From Vibrio sp. ED004 (GTDB lineage Bacteria > Pseudomonadota > Gammaproteobacteria > Enterobacterales > Vibrionaceae), in the NCBI RefSeq assembly GCF_023206395.1, contig NZ_CP066149.1:1922001-1986000 (forward strand): a DNA stretch of 64,000 bases, in the 5' to 3' direction. Made by a program: the position numbers and the translations under genes. Within the stretch, counting starts at the first letter, position 1; every line of letters begins with the position of its first letter. Of this stretch, positions 46,891-56,391 are shown one piece after another. The notes beneath the pieces were generated by a model. The model worked only from the letters and a program-made list of their open reading frames with translations. It made no database searches and had not been told where the DNA came from.

Positions 46891-46948
46891 CCTAGGGAAA
46901 AATCATCAACGTGCCCATGTTTAAAGGCTTCGTGGCTTGTTAGGCACT

Positions 46949-47112
46949 CTATTTTTCAATATGGTTAGCTAGTGCCATCACATAATTGATAATTAACCGA
47001 TGATCAATTTGTAGATCACTTTCAGTGTTTTCTAATACCTCCCTAGAAAAATTGGAGGTCCAACAGTGAGTAACCAACACCCATTTATGCATTTTGATGT
47101 CATCCCAGATTA
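46949..47112 (-). pseudogene. Truncated gene remnant, 3' end only
   Basis: On the minus strand 54 codons are open from the IS boundary to a TAG at 46949-46951, reading in part IWDDIKMHKWVLVTHCW and ending MALANHIEK. Composition is protein-like but I do not recognise the family. The frame is cut exactly at the left end of the ISAs1 element, and its 5' part is not found on the other side, so insertion was probably accompanied by deletion. Confidence 0.45.
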
Positions 47113-47128
47113 CAGGGCAAGATCATGA
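47113..47128 (+). repeat. ISAs1-type terminal inverted repeat, left
   Basis: CAGGGCAAGATCATGA; pairs with the right end with two mismatches. Confidence 0.75.
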
Positions 47129-47279
47129 AAAACCCATATGGAATAAGGGGTAGCGTGAAGTGATGTTTCCACTAATTTGTACACTGAAGTCACAATAAAT
47201 TCAATACATTCAAGATCGATTTGATGATCAGATTTAGGTGTGATCATATACTGTTTTTTAACAGCAGATATTTAGCCTA

Positions 47280-48192
47280 ATGAGTGGATTAAGCCTTTTG
47301 GACCATATTTCAGTTATTCGAGACCCTCGCCAAGCTTGGAAAATAGAGCACACGCTAACCGACATTATCTTCTTAACAATTGCAGCAGTGATTGCTGGTG
47401 CTGAAGGTTGGGAGGATATTGAAGATTTTGGTGAAGATAACTTGGAATGGCTTAGACAGTATGGTGATTTCAAACAAGGCATACCAGTACACGATACCAT
47501 TGCCCGAGTTATTAATCTTATTTCCGCCAAGCAACTGCAACGATGCTTTACTGCGTGGATGAAAGACTGCCATGAGGCGACAGAGGGTGAAGTGATTGCT
47601 ATCGACGGCAAAACTCTCAGAGGCACATACAACAAAGACAAGCGTTGTGGTGCAATCCATATGGTTAGTGCCTTTAGTGCGGCAAACCAAGTTGTACTAG
47701 GACAAGTTAAGACTGCGGATAAAAGCAATGAAATAAAAGCGATCCCTGAACTGCTTGAAATGCTTTCCTTGCGAGGTTGTTTAGTGACGATTGATGCTAT
47801 GGGATGCCAGAAGGATATAGCTGAAAAGATAGTCGCTCAAGATGCAGATTACCTCTTAGCGGTAAAAGGTAATCAAAAACGATTGGAGCAAGCGATTAGC
47901 CAAGTGTTTAATTCTAGTATGATTAATAGTTTTGAAGGTGATAAATACGTCACTCAAGAGAAAGGGCATGGTCGTACAGAAACGCGTTTGAGTATGGTTG
48001 TTCACAATACAGATTTCTTAGGCGATATAGCGTTTGATTGGGCTGAACTCTCCACCATAGGTATGGTTGTTTCAATTCGCCAAGAAGGTGATAAGCCAGC
48101 AGAAACAATGCAAATCAAGCACTACATAAGCTCAGCAAAACTAACGGCTAAAGCTTTACTAGAGAGCACGCGAGCACATTGGAGCATTGAAA
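47280..48192 (+). CDS. ISAs1-family transposase, 5' exon
   Basis: Codes the first 304 residues of a DDE transposase: N-terminal DPRQAWKIEHTLTDIIFL, AIDGKTLRGTYN with the first catalytic Asp, TIDAMGCQ with the second, and RAHWSIE ending in the presumed catalytic Glu (E304). The intron starts with GTGTG right after the next base, splitting the following codon. Without splicing the frame runs only nine more codons (to 48224) and ends. A transposase made from this element needs intron splicing. Confidence 0.88.
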
Positions 48193-48224
48193 GTGTGCCG
48201 CAGGCACTGAAGTTAGCAGCATAA

Positions 48225-48682
48225 GGAGATGCTATGACTTAAGGCATAAGCTCAGGAAGAGATGGTGGCAGGCCCACCGAAGTCTGCTGTCGGAAGCTGG
48301 CTTCAAACCACTCCAAGTGGCTGTAGTTAAGAGCTATGGTCATGAGCGTTGGAGTCAAAGTGCGAACGAAAGTTCGGCAGGTACGATATAGAGAGACGAG
48401 TTAACCCGAACCCATGTGGACGCGTCGTAATCCAGAGACTGACATCAAAACCAAGGGCGTTTCTATCTCTTGGGACAAGTCTATGAGTAAACTCCGAATG
48501 CTGCATAGACGGTGTCCGGCGTATAGTGGGCGTGAATCTATATCAGGCTCTTTTTGGGAACTGCGGGAACCAGTCGTTGTGATGCCTAAGGAAGACATAC
48601 AAGCCACTGAATTGGCGAGTATTAGAGTACCGACGCACAGCACTGGGACGGAGCTATCTGTAGTAGTGAGGAAACAGCTGTA
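48225..48682 (+). ncRNA. Group II intron 5' ribozyme region (domains I-IV part)
   Basis: About 460 bases between the intron 5' end and the maturase start, with no convincing protein. Position and the flanking boundaries indicate domains I to III plus the start of IV. I did not fold it. Confidence 0.6.
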
Positions 48683-50008
48683 ATGGTTGTGGAGCGAAGG
48701 GGTAGCGTTAGGCCGTCGTTAAGTTCTGCCCAACTGACAATAAATCAGGAGGAGGCAGAGGTTAAGACAAAACAATTCAACATTTCAAAATGGCAAGTAG
48801 TCAACGCATACAAGTTGGTGAAAGCAAATGCAGGCGCGGCAGGGGTTGATAATGAAACACTGGCCGATTTTGACAGGAACTTAAAAGGAAATCTCTATAA
48901 AATTTGGAACCGATTGGCATCGGGAACCTACTTCCCTCCGCCAGTACTGGCTGTAGCCATTCCAAAGAAAGCCGGAGGCGAGAGGATACTTGGTATACCA
49001 ACCGTCAGTGACCGCATCGCACAGATGGTGGTCAAACTGACGTTTGAACCCCAAGTAGAATCGCACTTCTTGCCAGATTCGTATGGATACAGACCAAAGA
49101 AATCGGCTCTAGATGCTATAGGTGTAACTCGAAGACGGTGTTGGGACTATGACTGGTGCCTTGAGTTCGATATTAAGGCATTGTTTGATAAAATACCGCA
49201 CGACCTATTGATGAAAGCAGTCGATAAACACTGCACAGAAAAGTGGGTAAGGTTATATATCAAACGTTGGTTAACAGCACCGATGAAAATGCCAGATGGA
49301 GAGTTGAAAGCAAGGGATATGGGAACACCTCAAGGAGGGGTAATCAGTCCTGTTCTCGCCAATCTCTTTTTACATTATGTCTTCGATAAATGGTTACACA
49401 AGCATTACCGCGGTATACCTTGGTGTCGATATGCGGATGATGGGCTGGTTCATTGCAAAAGCAAAGAAGAAGCCGAACACATGCTAGAGGTACTGAGAGA
49501 GCGCTTTGCTGAGTGTGGTCTAGAGTTGCATCCAGAAAAGACCAAAATAGTTTACTGCAAGGACGGAAGCCGAAAAGGCAATCATGAACACACAAGCTTC
49601 GACTTTCTTGGATATACATTCAGGCGTCGATTAGTGAAGAACACCAAGCGAAACAGTATGTTTGTAAGTTTCACGCCAGCGGTGAGTAAGGTTGCTTTGA
49701 AAGCGATGAGGCGGAGAATTAAAACGCTGAAGGTACGAAGCCGAACAGATCTCAACATCGCACAGATATCAGGTTGGTTAAATCCAATGATAAATGGCTG
49801 GATTGGGTACTATGGTAAGTACTATCGGTCGTCGCTATACCCAGTGTTTAGACACATCAACAAAGCTCTGATTAGGTGGGCGAGACGCAAATACAAAAAA
49901 CTTCGTCGCCATAAGACTCGAGCAACGCTGTTCTTGGAAAGGATAGCTAAGCAGAATCCGTGGTTGTTTGCCCATTGGAGGCATGGAATGAGAGGATCGT
50001 TTGCCTAA
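48683..50008 (+). CDS. ltrA: Group II intron reverse transcriptase/maturase
   Basis: A 441-aa intron-encoded protein. RT blocks are visible: NAGAAGVDNETL, VAIPKKAGGERILGIPTVSD, FDIKALFDKIPH, GTPQGGVISPVLANLFLH and the catalytic RYADDGL at about residue 250. The maturase/X domain (LNPMINGWIGYYGKYYRSS) and a short basic tail follow. No C-terminal HNH endonuclease is seen, so it belongs to the endonuclease-lacking forms. ATG preceded by GAGGAAA. The protein looks full length, so the intron may be active. Confidence 0.92.
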   Translation: MVVERRGSVRPSLSSAQLTINQEEAEVKTKQFNISKWQVVNAYKLVKANAGAAGVDNETLADFDRNLKGNLYKIWNRLASGTYFPPPVLAVAIPKKAGGERILGIPTVSDRIAQMVVKLTFEPQVESHFLPDSYGYRPKKSALDAIGVTRRRCWDYDWCLEFDIKALFDKIPHDLLMKAVDKHCTEKWVRLYIKRWLTAPMKMPDGELKARDMGTPQGGVISPVLANLFLHYVFDKWLHKHYRGIPWCRYADDGLVHCKSKEEAEHMLEVLRERFAECGLELHPEKTKIVYCKDGSRKGNHEHTSFDFLGYTFRRRLVKNTKRNSMFVSFTPAVSKVALKAMRRRIKTLKVRSRTDLNIAQISGWLNPMINGWIGYYGKYYRSSLYPVFRHINKALIRWARRKYKKLRRHKTRATLFLERIAKQNPWLFAHWRHGMRGSFA

Positions 50009-50010
50009 TG

Positions 50011-50046
50011 GAAGCGGTATGAACTGAGAGGTTCACGTACCGTTTT
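50011..50046 (+). ncRNA. Group II intron domain V
   Basis: GAAGCGGTATGAAC, loop TGAGAG, then GTTCACGTACCGTTTTGC: the conserved domain V hairpin with its AGC triad and two-base bulge, just after the maturase stop. Confidence 0.8.
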
Positions 50047-50085
50047 GCGAGAGGCTGCAGGGGCAGTTCCTGCGGTCTACTCACC

Positions 50086-50303
50086 ATCAGATGCACTGGC
50101 GATTAGACGTTGGTTTTAAAGAAGATGAATGTCGGATACGTCGAGAGCAAGCCGGTGAGAATTTAGCAGTTATAAGACATATAGCTTTAAACCTGCTGGC
50201 GGAAGAAACCAGCTTCAAAGCTGGGATAAAAAGAAAGCAGAAAAAAGCGAACCGCAATAACGCTTACCTTTCGCAAGTCCTTGCAGGGCAAGGGGCTTCG
50301 TAA
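50086..50303 (+). CDS. ISAs1-family transposase, 3' exon
   Basis: Completes the transposase after splicing: the split codon gives Asn, then QMHWRLDVGFKEDECRIRR and a basic C-terminus, for a total of about 376 residues, the usual ISAs1 length. The stop lies within the right terminal repeat. Confidence 0.85.
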
Positions 50304-50313
50304 TCTTGCCCTG
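50298..50313 (-). repeat. ISAs1-type terminal inverted repeat, right
   Basis: Read on the minus strand: CAGGGCAAGATTACGA. It overlaps the end of the transposase gene (stop at 50301-50303). Confidence 0.75.
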
Positions 50314-50321
50314 GGCTTCGA

Positions 50322-50346
50322 GCCGCAAAAAGAATGTTTTTGCGGC
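50322..50346. terminator. Perfect 10-bp hairpin beyond the right IS end
   Basis: GCCGCAAAAA (50322-50331) and TTTTTGCGGC (50337-50346), loop GAATG. The A/T block within the stem makes it a possible terminator in either direction, isolating wecB from transcription out of the IS. The 50314-50518 gap otherwise shows no gene. Confidence 0.6.
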
Positions 50347-50518
50347 CTATTGGGGCGGTTTTTAAAAAGTCAGCAATATCTAGGTTTTATAAGGGATTGT
50401 TTAAAATAGACTGTCTCAAAATGAATAAAAAGTGTCTCAGGGCTGTTTTAAGTACTGAGGTTGAAAGTAATAAAAATCACTTCTTTTAATTTCACCTGTC
50501 GGTTGGAAACTTCATAAA

Positions 50519-51643
50519 ATGACTAAGAAAAAAATCCTTACGGTTTTTGGCACACGTCCAGAAGCTATCAAAATGGCACCTCTTGTTCATGCTCTAGCAG
50601 CCGATGCTCGCTTTGAAGCAAAGTGCTGTGTGACTGCTCAGCACCGTGAAATGCTTGACCAAGTCTTAGAGTTATTTGAAATAACGCCAGACTACGATTT
50701 GAATCTGATGAAAGCAGGCCAAACACTTAACGAAGTGACTGCCCGTATTTTGTTAGAGCTTAAACCCGTGCTAGAAGAATTCAAACCCGATGTGGTTTTA
50801 GTACACGGTGACACGGCAACCACGTTTGCTGCAAGCCTAGCGGCTTACTATGAGCAAATCGCAGTCGGTCATGTTGAAGCAGGTCTTCGTACGGGCAATA
50901 TTTACTCGCCTTGGCCAGAAGAAGGTAACCGTCGTCTAACTGGCGCGTTAACCAAATATCATTTTGCACCAACGCCAACCTCACAAGAGAACCTTCTAAA
51001 AGAAAACTTCAATCCAGAAGACATTAGCGTGACTGGCAACACGGTGATTGATGCCTTGTTAATGGTCAAAGACAAGATCGATTCTGATAAAAATTTGAAC
51101 GCCACGCTTTCTGCTCAGTTCCCGTTTTTGGATGAAAACAAAAAGCTGATCCTAGTGACGGGCCATCGCCGTGAAAGTTTTGGTGGTGGTTTTGAGCGTA
51201 TTTGTGAGTCGCTTGCTATTACGGCTAAAGCGCACCCGGACACGCAAATCTTGTACCCAATGCACCTTAATCCAAATGTACGTGAACCCGTGAACCGCAT
51301 TCTCGCTGACATTGAGAACATTCATCTTATTGAGCCTCAACAATACCTGCCATTTATCTACTTAATGAGCCGCGCACACATCATTTTAACCGACTCGGGA
51401 GGCATTCAAGAAGAAGCGCCTTCACTAGGTAAACCTGTGTTGGTGATGCGAGATACAACAGAGCGCCCAGAAGCGGTTGAAGCAGGCACAGTTAAGTTAG
51501 TTGGCACCGATGTTGATATGATTGTTGATAATTTAAATCAGCTACTAACCGATGAAAGCGCTTATCAAGCGATGAGTTTTGCTCACAATCCATACGGTGA
51601 CGGTAAAGCTTGCCAAAGAATCTTGAACGAATTAGAAAATTAA
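50519..51643 (+). CDS. wecB: UDP-N-acetylglucosamine 2-epimerase (non-hydrolysing)
   Basis: A 374-aa epimerase making UDP-ManNAc. Family segments: [43 protein letters not shown] and [17 protein letters not shown]. With wecC it yields UDP-ManNAcA, a sugar of the second polysaccharide. It is now the first gene after the IS, 3.6 kb from the ops element that presumably once headed the operon. Confidence 0.96.
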   Translation: MTKKKILTVFGTRPEAIKMAPLVHALAADARFEAKCCVTAQHREMLDQVLELFEITPDYDLNLMKAGQTLNEVTARILLELKPVLEEFKPDVVLVHGDTATTFAASLAAYYEQIAVGHVEAGLRTGNIYSPWPEEGNRRLTGALTKYHFAPTPTSQENLLKENFNPEDISVTGNTVIDALLMVKDKIDSDKNLNATLSAQFPFLDENKKLILVTGHRRESFGGGFERICESLAITAKAHPDTQILYPMHLNPNVREPVNRILADIENIHLIEPQQYLPFIYLMSRAHIILTDSGGIQEEAPSLGKPVLVMRDTTERPEAVEAGTVKLVGTDVDMIVDNLNQLLTDESAYQAMSFAHNPYGDGKACQRILNELEN

Positions 51644-51660
51644 AAATTGGAATATAAACT

Positions 51661-52923
51661 ATGTCTTTTGAAACAATTTCAGTTGTTGGTCTCGGTTACA
51701 TCGGTTTGCCGACAGCAGCGATGTTTGCATCACGTAAGAAAAAAGTAATTGGTGTCGATGTAAACCAGAACGCTGTCGATACTATCAATCGCGGTGAAAT
51801 CCATATTGTAGAACCCGATCTAGATATGTTAGTCAGCGCCGCTGTACAACAAGGTTACTTAAAAGCGGTGACGACTCCAGAGGTTGCTGATGCCTTTTTA
51901 ATTGCAGTCCCAACACCATTTCTTCCAATAGAAAATGATGGTGATATTCCAAAGCCTGATTTGCGCTATATCGAAGCAGCATCAAAAGCAATTGCACCAG
52001 TACTTAAAAAAGGTGACTTAGTAATTTTAGAATCGACATCACCAGTCGGTGCTACCGAGCAAATGGCTAAATGGTTGAGTGAGGCTCGTTCTGATTTAAC
52101 ATTTCCTCAAACGCATGGTGAAAGTGCAGATGTTAATGTTGCGCATTGCCCTGAACGAGTTTTACCGGGCCATGTTGTCACCGAGCTTGTACAAAATGAC
52201 CGGGTGATTGGCGGCATGAGTAAGCGTTGTTCCGAGCGAAGTGTAGAGCTTTATAAAACATTTGTGATGGGTGATTGTGTAATAACTAATGCACGTACAG
52301 CAGAAATGGCAAAGCTGACTGAAAACAGCTGTCGTGATGTTCAAATTGCTTTTGCAAACGAACTATCGATGATTTGTGATGATCTCGATATTGATGTGTG
52401 GGAGTTGATTGCTTTAGCAAACCGCCACCCTCGAATTAACATTCTACAACCTGGACCAGGGGTTGGTGGGCATTGCATCGCTGTTGATCCTTGGTTTATT
52501 GTTTCAAAAACACCAGAGCTAGCAAAGTTAATTAAAACTGCGCGTGATGTGAATGATAAAAAGCCTGAATGGGTCATTGATAAAGTTAAAATTGCATTGG
52601 CTGAATTTTTACAAGCGAACCCATCTAAAACCGCAAAAGATGTGACTATTGCTTGTTATGGTTTAGCATTTAAACCTGATATTGATGACTTGCGTGAAAG
52701 TCCTGCGTTAGATATTACAAAATCTATCGCAGATTTTCATTCAGGCCAAGTGTTAGCCATTGAACCTAATATTGAAGAAATTAAGCATGATAATATTAAA
52801 CTAGTGACAATTGATGAGTCTCTAACAAAGACTGATATTCATGTGATGCTTGTGGATCATAAACAGTTTAAGAAGATTAGATTAACTGATTCATTTGTTA
52901 TCGATACGAAGGGCATCTGGTAA
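51661..52923 (+). CDS. wecC: UDP-N-acetyl-D-mannosamine dehydrogenase
   Basis: A 420-aa NAD-dependent UDP-sugar dehydrogenase that oxidises UDP-ManNAc to UDP-ManNAc[19 protein letters not shown] forms the Rossmann motif; [15 protein letters not shown] holds the catalytic Cys. Pairing with wecB fixes the substrate. Its stop overlaps the second rmlB by one base. Confidence 0.95.
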   Translation: MSFETISVVGLGYIGLPTAAMFASRKKKVIGVDVNQNAVDTINRGEIHIVEPDLDMLVSAAVQQGYLKAVTTPEVADAFLIAVPTPFLPIENDGDIPKPDLRYIEAASKAIAPVLKKGDLVILESTSPVGATEQMAKWLSEARSDLTFPQTHGESADVNVAHCPERVLPGHVVTELVQNDRVIGGMSKRCSERSVELYKTFVMGDCVITNARTAEMAKLTENSCRDVQIAFANELSMICDDLDIDVWELIALANRHPRINILQPGPGVGGHCIAVDPWFIVSKTPELAKLIKTARDVNDKKPEWVIDKVKIALAEFLQANPSKTAKDVTIACYGLAFKPDIDDLRESPALDITKSIADFHSGQVLAIEPNIEEIKHDNIKLVTIDESLTKTDIHVMLVDHKQFKKIRLTDSFVIDTKGIW

Positions 52924-54023
52924 TGAAAATCCTCGTTACTGGCGGTGCTGGTTTTATCGGCTCAGCTGTTATTCGTCATATCATCATGAATACTTCAGAC
53001 AGCGTGATCAACGTTGATAAGCTCACTTACGCAGGTAATTTACAGTCTCTTGTTGACGTGGATTCAAGCAAACGTTATGCGTTCGAGCAAATCGATATTT
53101 GCAATCGTTCAGAGCTTGACCGAGTGTTCGCTGAGCACAAACCCGATGCGGTAATGCACCTCGCGGCTGAATCACATGTTGACCGCTCAATCACAGGCCC
53201 TGCCGCATTCATCGAAACCAATATTGTTGGCACCTATACGCTGCTAGAAGCGACTCGCGAGTACTGGAATACGCTTGAAGAAGGTGTGAAAGCCGAGTTC
53301 CGTTTCCATCATATTTCTACCGATGAAGTGTATGGCGATCTCCCACATCCCGATGAAGTTCCAGAAGGTACAGTGCTGCCAATGTTTTTGGAGACAACCT
53401 CGTATGAGCCATCAAGCCCATACTCGGCGTCAAAAGCCTCGAGCGACCACTTAGTTCGTGCATGGTTGCGTACTTACGGACTGCCAACCATAGTAACCAA
53501 CTGCTCAAACAACTACGGTCCTTATCACTTCCCTGAAAAATTGATCCCGTTAGTGATTCTTAATGCTCTAGAGGGTAAAGACCTTCCTATCTACGGAAAA
53601 GGCGATCAAATCCGTGACTGGCTGTTTGTTGAAGACCATGCGCGAGCGCTCTACAAAGTCGTGACCGAAGGTAAAGTGGGCGAGACCTACAATATTGGTG
53701 GTCATAACGAGAAGAAAAACCTTGAAGTTGTGAACACGATTTGTGAAATCCTAGACTCGTTAGTGCCGAAAGAGTCAGCGTATGCTGAGCAGATCACCTA
53801 TGTGCAAGATCGCCCTGGGCATGATCGCCGTTACGCGATTGATTCATCTAAAATACAGCGTGAGCTAGGTTGGACGCCTGAGGAAACCTTTGAAACGGGC
53901 CTTCGCAAGACAGTGCAATGGTATCTAGACAACTCAGCGTGGTGTCAAAATGTGCAAGATGGCAGCTACCAACGTGAGCGTCTAGGTGTAGAAATTGTTG
54001 AACCAAAGGAAGGTAACGAATGA
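52923..54023 (+). CDS. rmlB: dTDP-glucose 4,6-dehydratase, copy 2
   Basis: A 366-aa RmlB nearly the same in protein sequence as the copy at 19037, with a slightly different C-terminus ([13 protein letters not shown]). All key motifs are intact ([30 protein letters not shown]). Overlaps the rmlA pseudogene start by ATGA. Confidence 0.96.
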   Translation: MKILVTGGAGFIGSAVIRHIIMNTSDSVINVDKLTYAGNLQSLVDVDSSKRYAFEQIDICNRSELDRVFAEHKPDAVMHLAAESHVDRSITGPAAFIETNIVGTYTLLEATREYWNTLEEGVKAEFRFHHISTDEVYGDLPHPDEVPEGTVLPMFLETTSYEPSSPYSASKASSDHLVRAWLRTYGLPTIVTNCSNNYGPYHFPEKLIPLVILNALEGKDLPIYGKGDQIRDWLFVEDHARALYKVVTEGKVGETYNIGGHNEKKNLEVVNTICEILDSLVPKESAYAEQITYVQDRPGHDRRYAIDSSKIQRELGWTPEETFETGLRKTVQWYLDNSAWCQNVQDGSYQRERLGVEIVEPKEGNE

Positions 54024-54895
54024 AAGGTATTGTACTAGCGGGTGGTTCAGGTACGCGTTTATACCCATTAACCCGTGGTGTTTCAAAGCAACTATTGCCT
54101 ATCTACGATAAGCCGATGGTGTTTTACCCGATTTCAACGTTAATGCTGGCGGGCATTAAAGATATTTTGATTATCACAACATAAGAAGACAACGCAGGAT
54201 TCCAGCGCTTACTTGGTGATGGTTCTGATTTCGGTATTAATCTTGAGTACGCGATTCAGCCAAGCCCAGATGGTCTAGCACAAGCGTTTATTATCGGTGA
54301 AGAGTTCATTGGTGATGACAGCGTCTGTTTAGTGCTGGGTGATAACATTTTCTATGGGTAGTCCTTTAGCCGCCAGTTGACAAGAGCTAGAGAGTTAACA
54401 TCAAAAGGTTTATCTACAGTATTTGGTTATCAAGTGAAAGACCCAGAGCGTTTTGGTGTGGTTGAGTTTGATGAAGAGATGAAAGCCGTCTCTATTGAAG
54501 AGAAGCCTCAAGCACCAAAGTCCAACTATGCAGTAACAGGGCTGTATTTCTACGATAATCGCGTGGTAGAAATGGCGAAGCAAGTGAAACCATCACACCG
54601 TGGCGAGTTAGAAATTACTACTCTCAATGAAATGTACTTAAATGACGGCTCGCTAAACGTAGAGTTACTCGGTCGTGGTTTTGCATGGTTAGATACTGGC
54701 ACACACGAAAGTCTGCATGAAGCCTCTTCTTTCGTTCAAACAATCGAGAACGTACAAGGCTTAAAAGTCGCGTGTTTAGAAGAAATTGCGTGGCGTAATG
54801 GTTGGTTGAGTGATGAACAAGTGTTGACTCTAGCTGAGCCTATGATGAAAAACGAATACGGCCAATACTTGACTCGTTTAGTGACTGGCGCTTAG
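54020..54895 (+). pseudogene. rmlA: Glucose-1-phosphate thymidylyltransferase, copy 2, with two in-frame stops
   Basis: Colinear over its full length with the intact rmlA at 20125 and free of frameshifts, but codon 55 is TAA (54182-54184; Pro in copy 1) and codon 114 is TAG (54359-54361; Gln in copy 1, FYGQS). The part after codon 119 stays open and well conserved, so decay is recent. The intact copy at 20125 should supply the enzyme. Base-calling error cannot be excluded, although two separate nonsense codons make it less likely. Confidence 0.88.
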
Positions 54896-54912
54896 AAAAA
54901 GGAAGTAGTTTA

Positions 54913-55794
54913 ATGCGCGTATTAATTACAGGTTGTTATGGTCAAGTGGGCTCTTGCTTAACTCAGCAGTTGGTCAATAACGGAAATATCACAGTACGCG
55001 GTTTGGATAGAGAGCATCTGGATATTACTAGTCAAGAAGCTGTCAATGTTGCGGTTACTGAGTTTAAGCCTACTATCATTATCAATGCCGCAGCTCATAC
55101 GGCAGTTGATAAGGCTGAAGAGGAAGTCGACCTTTCTTATGCGATAAATCGCGATGGCCCTAAATACTTAGCGCAAGCGGCACAAAGTGTTGGTGCTGCA
55201 ATACTGCATATCTCGACCGATTATGTCTTTGAAGGCAATAAAGCCGGTGAGTATGGGGAAACGGATACGACAAACCCGCAAGGCATTTATGGTAAAAGCA
55301 AGCTCGCCGGTGAAATTGCCGTGGCGCAAGCGTGTGATAAACACATTATTCTTCGTACTGCATGGGTGTTTGGTGAGAGCGGCAACAATTTCGTGAAAAC
55401 CATGCTGCGTTTAGGTGCAAACAGAGACGCATTGAGTATTGTCGGTGACCAGTTTGGTGGGCCGACGTATGCGGGTGATATTGCGGGGGCATTGATTCAA
55501 ATAGCCAAATGCATCACTCAGGGGGATGCGATGGATTATGGTGTTTACCATTACTCGGGTTTGCCACATGTCAGTTGGTTTGACTTTGCTGATGCTATTT
55601 TTGATGTAGCGGCTGAGCAAGGAGTGCTAGCGAAGAAGCCGAGCTTAACAAGCATCACCACCGACCAATACCCAACCCCTGCAAAGCGCCCAAGTAACTC
55701 TCGATTGAGTAACGAGAAAATCATTCAAGGTTTCTCTGTTGAAGCGAGTGACTGGAAGGCGGCATTAAACAATATTCAAGCGTATACAGGATAG
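54913..55794 (+). CDS. rmlD: dTDP-4-dehydrorhamnose reductase, copy 2
   Basis: A 293-aa RmlD: GCYGQVGSCL nucleotide motif, HISTDYVFEG, and the YxxxK motif IYGKSKLAGE. More GC-rich and clearly different from copy 1. Lies 17 bases after the rmlA pseudogene and four before rmlC. Confidence 0.95.
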   Translation: MRVLITGCYGQVGSCLTQQLVNNGNITVRGLDREHLDITSQEAVNVAVTEFKPTIIINAAAHTAVDKAEEEVDLSYAINRDGPKYLAQAAQSVGAAILHISTDYVFEGNKAGEYGETDTTNPQGIYGKSKLAGEIAVAQACDKHIILRTAWVFGESGNNFVKTMLRLGANRDALSIVGDQFGGPTYAGDIAGALIQIAKCITQGDAMDYGVYHYSGLPHVSWFDFADAIFDVAAEQGVLAKKPSLTSITTDQYPTPAKRPSNSRLSNEKIIQGFSVEASDWKAALNNIQAYTG

Positions 55795-55798
55795 TAAA

Positions 55799-56356
55799 AT
55801 GAAAGTAATAGATACCCGTATCCCTGATGTGAAAATTATAGAGCCAAGCGTATTTGGTGATGAGCGCGGTTTCTTTATGGAAACTTGGAATCAAAAGAAA
55901 TTTGAAGAGTTAGTGACGGGCAAACCGACTCAATTTGTGAAAGATAACCACTCTAAGTCTAAGCAAGGGATTTTACGAGGGTTGCACTACCAAACAGAAA
56001 ACACACAAGGAAAATTAGTTCGAGTTGTTTCTGGTGAAGTCTTTGATGTGGCTGTTGATGTTCGAAAAGACTCACCTACATTTGGTAAATGGGTTGGTGT
56101 TTATTTGTCTGCTGAAAACAAACGTCAACTGTGGGTTCCTGAAGGCTTTGCGCATGGCTTTTATGTGACAAGTGAGGAAGCTGATTTTATCTATAAATGC
56201 ACCGACTATTATAAGCCTGATGCGGAAATGACGATATCTTGGGATGATGATGAGCTTAATATAGCTTGGCCTTTAACAGGCAAACCCAATGTTAGTTCAA
56301 AAGATGCGCAAGGTATCGGGCTAGGTAAATGTCGATTGTTGTTAACTTCTAATTGA
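55799..56356 (+). CDS. rmlC: dTDP-4-dehydrorhamnose 3,5-epimerase, copy 2
   Basis: A 185-aa cupin epimerase with GILRGLHYQTENTQGKLVRV and WVPEGFAHGFYV. Similar to the copy at 21881 but with a different C-terminus. It is the last gene with chromosome-like composition; after it the sequence becomes strongly AT-rich. Confidence 0.95.
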   Translation: MKVIDTRIPDVKIIEPSVFGDERGFFMETWNQKKFEELVTGKPTQFVKDNHSKSKQGILRGLHYQTENTQGKLVRVVSGEVFDVAVDVRKDSPTFGKWVGVYLSAENKRQLWVPEGFAHGFYVTSEEADFIYKCTDYYKPDAEMTISWDDDELNIAWPLTGKPNVSSKDAQGIGLGKCRLLLTSN

Positions 56357-56391
56357 CTTTGTAACCGTTAATACTAGTTTTGGATGTTTAA

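Larger units (their letters stand above)
48193..50085 (+). mobile_element. Group II intron with its own maturase
   Basis: The 5' boundary GTGTG fits the GUGYG rule and sits directly after codon 304 plus one base of the transposase. The 3' boundary is set by reading frame: joining ...GAA-A to AT-CAG-ATG restores WSIENQMHWRLDV, the usual ISAs1 sequence. A domain V hairpin (50011-50046), a domain VI-like stem and a reverse transcriptase gene lie inside. The last bases before the boundary read CACC and not the usual AY, so the 3' edge may be off by a base or two. Confidence 0.82.
47113..50313 (+). mobile_element. ISAs1-family insertion sequence interrupted by a group II intron
   Basis: Ends are set by terminal inverted repeats: CAGGGCAAGATCATGA at 47113-47128 and, on the other strand, CAGGGCAAGATTACGA at 50298-50313 (14 of 16 match). 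Inside is one DDE transposase gene split by a 1.9-kb intron. Without the intron the element would be about 1.3 kb, normal for the family. No flanking target duplication is visible (left flank CCCAGATTA, right flank GGCTTCGAG). Confidence 0.8.

Noticed and set aside
48414..48683. Open frame of 89 codons before the maturase
   Set aside because: It lies in the structured 5' part of the group II intron and has no recognisable domain.
47113..50313. Target-site duplication flanking the ISAs1 element
   Set aside because: I compared about ten bases on either side (CCCAGATTA and GGCTTCGAG) and found no direct repeat.
50400..50460. Repeated word TGTCTCA (twice) between the IS and wecB as a second IS remnant
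   Set aside because: Only a seven-base word recurs; no transposase fragment or inverted ends were found.
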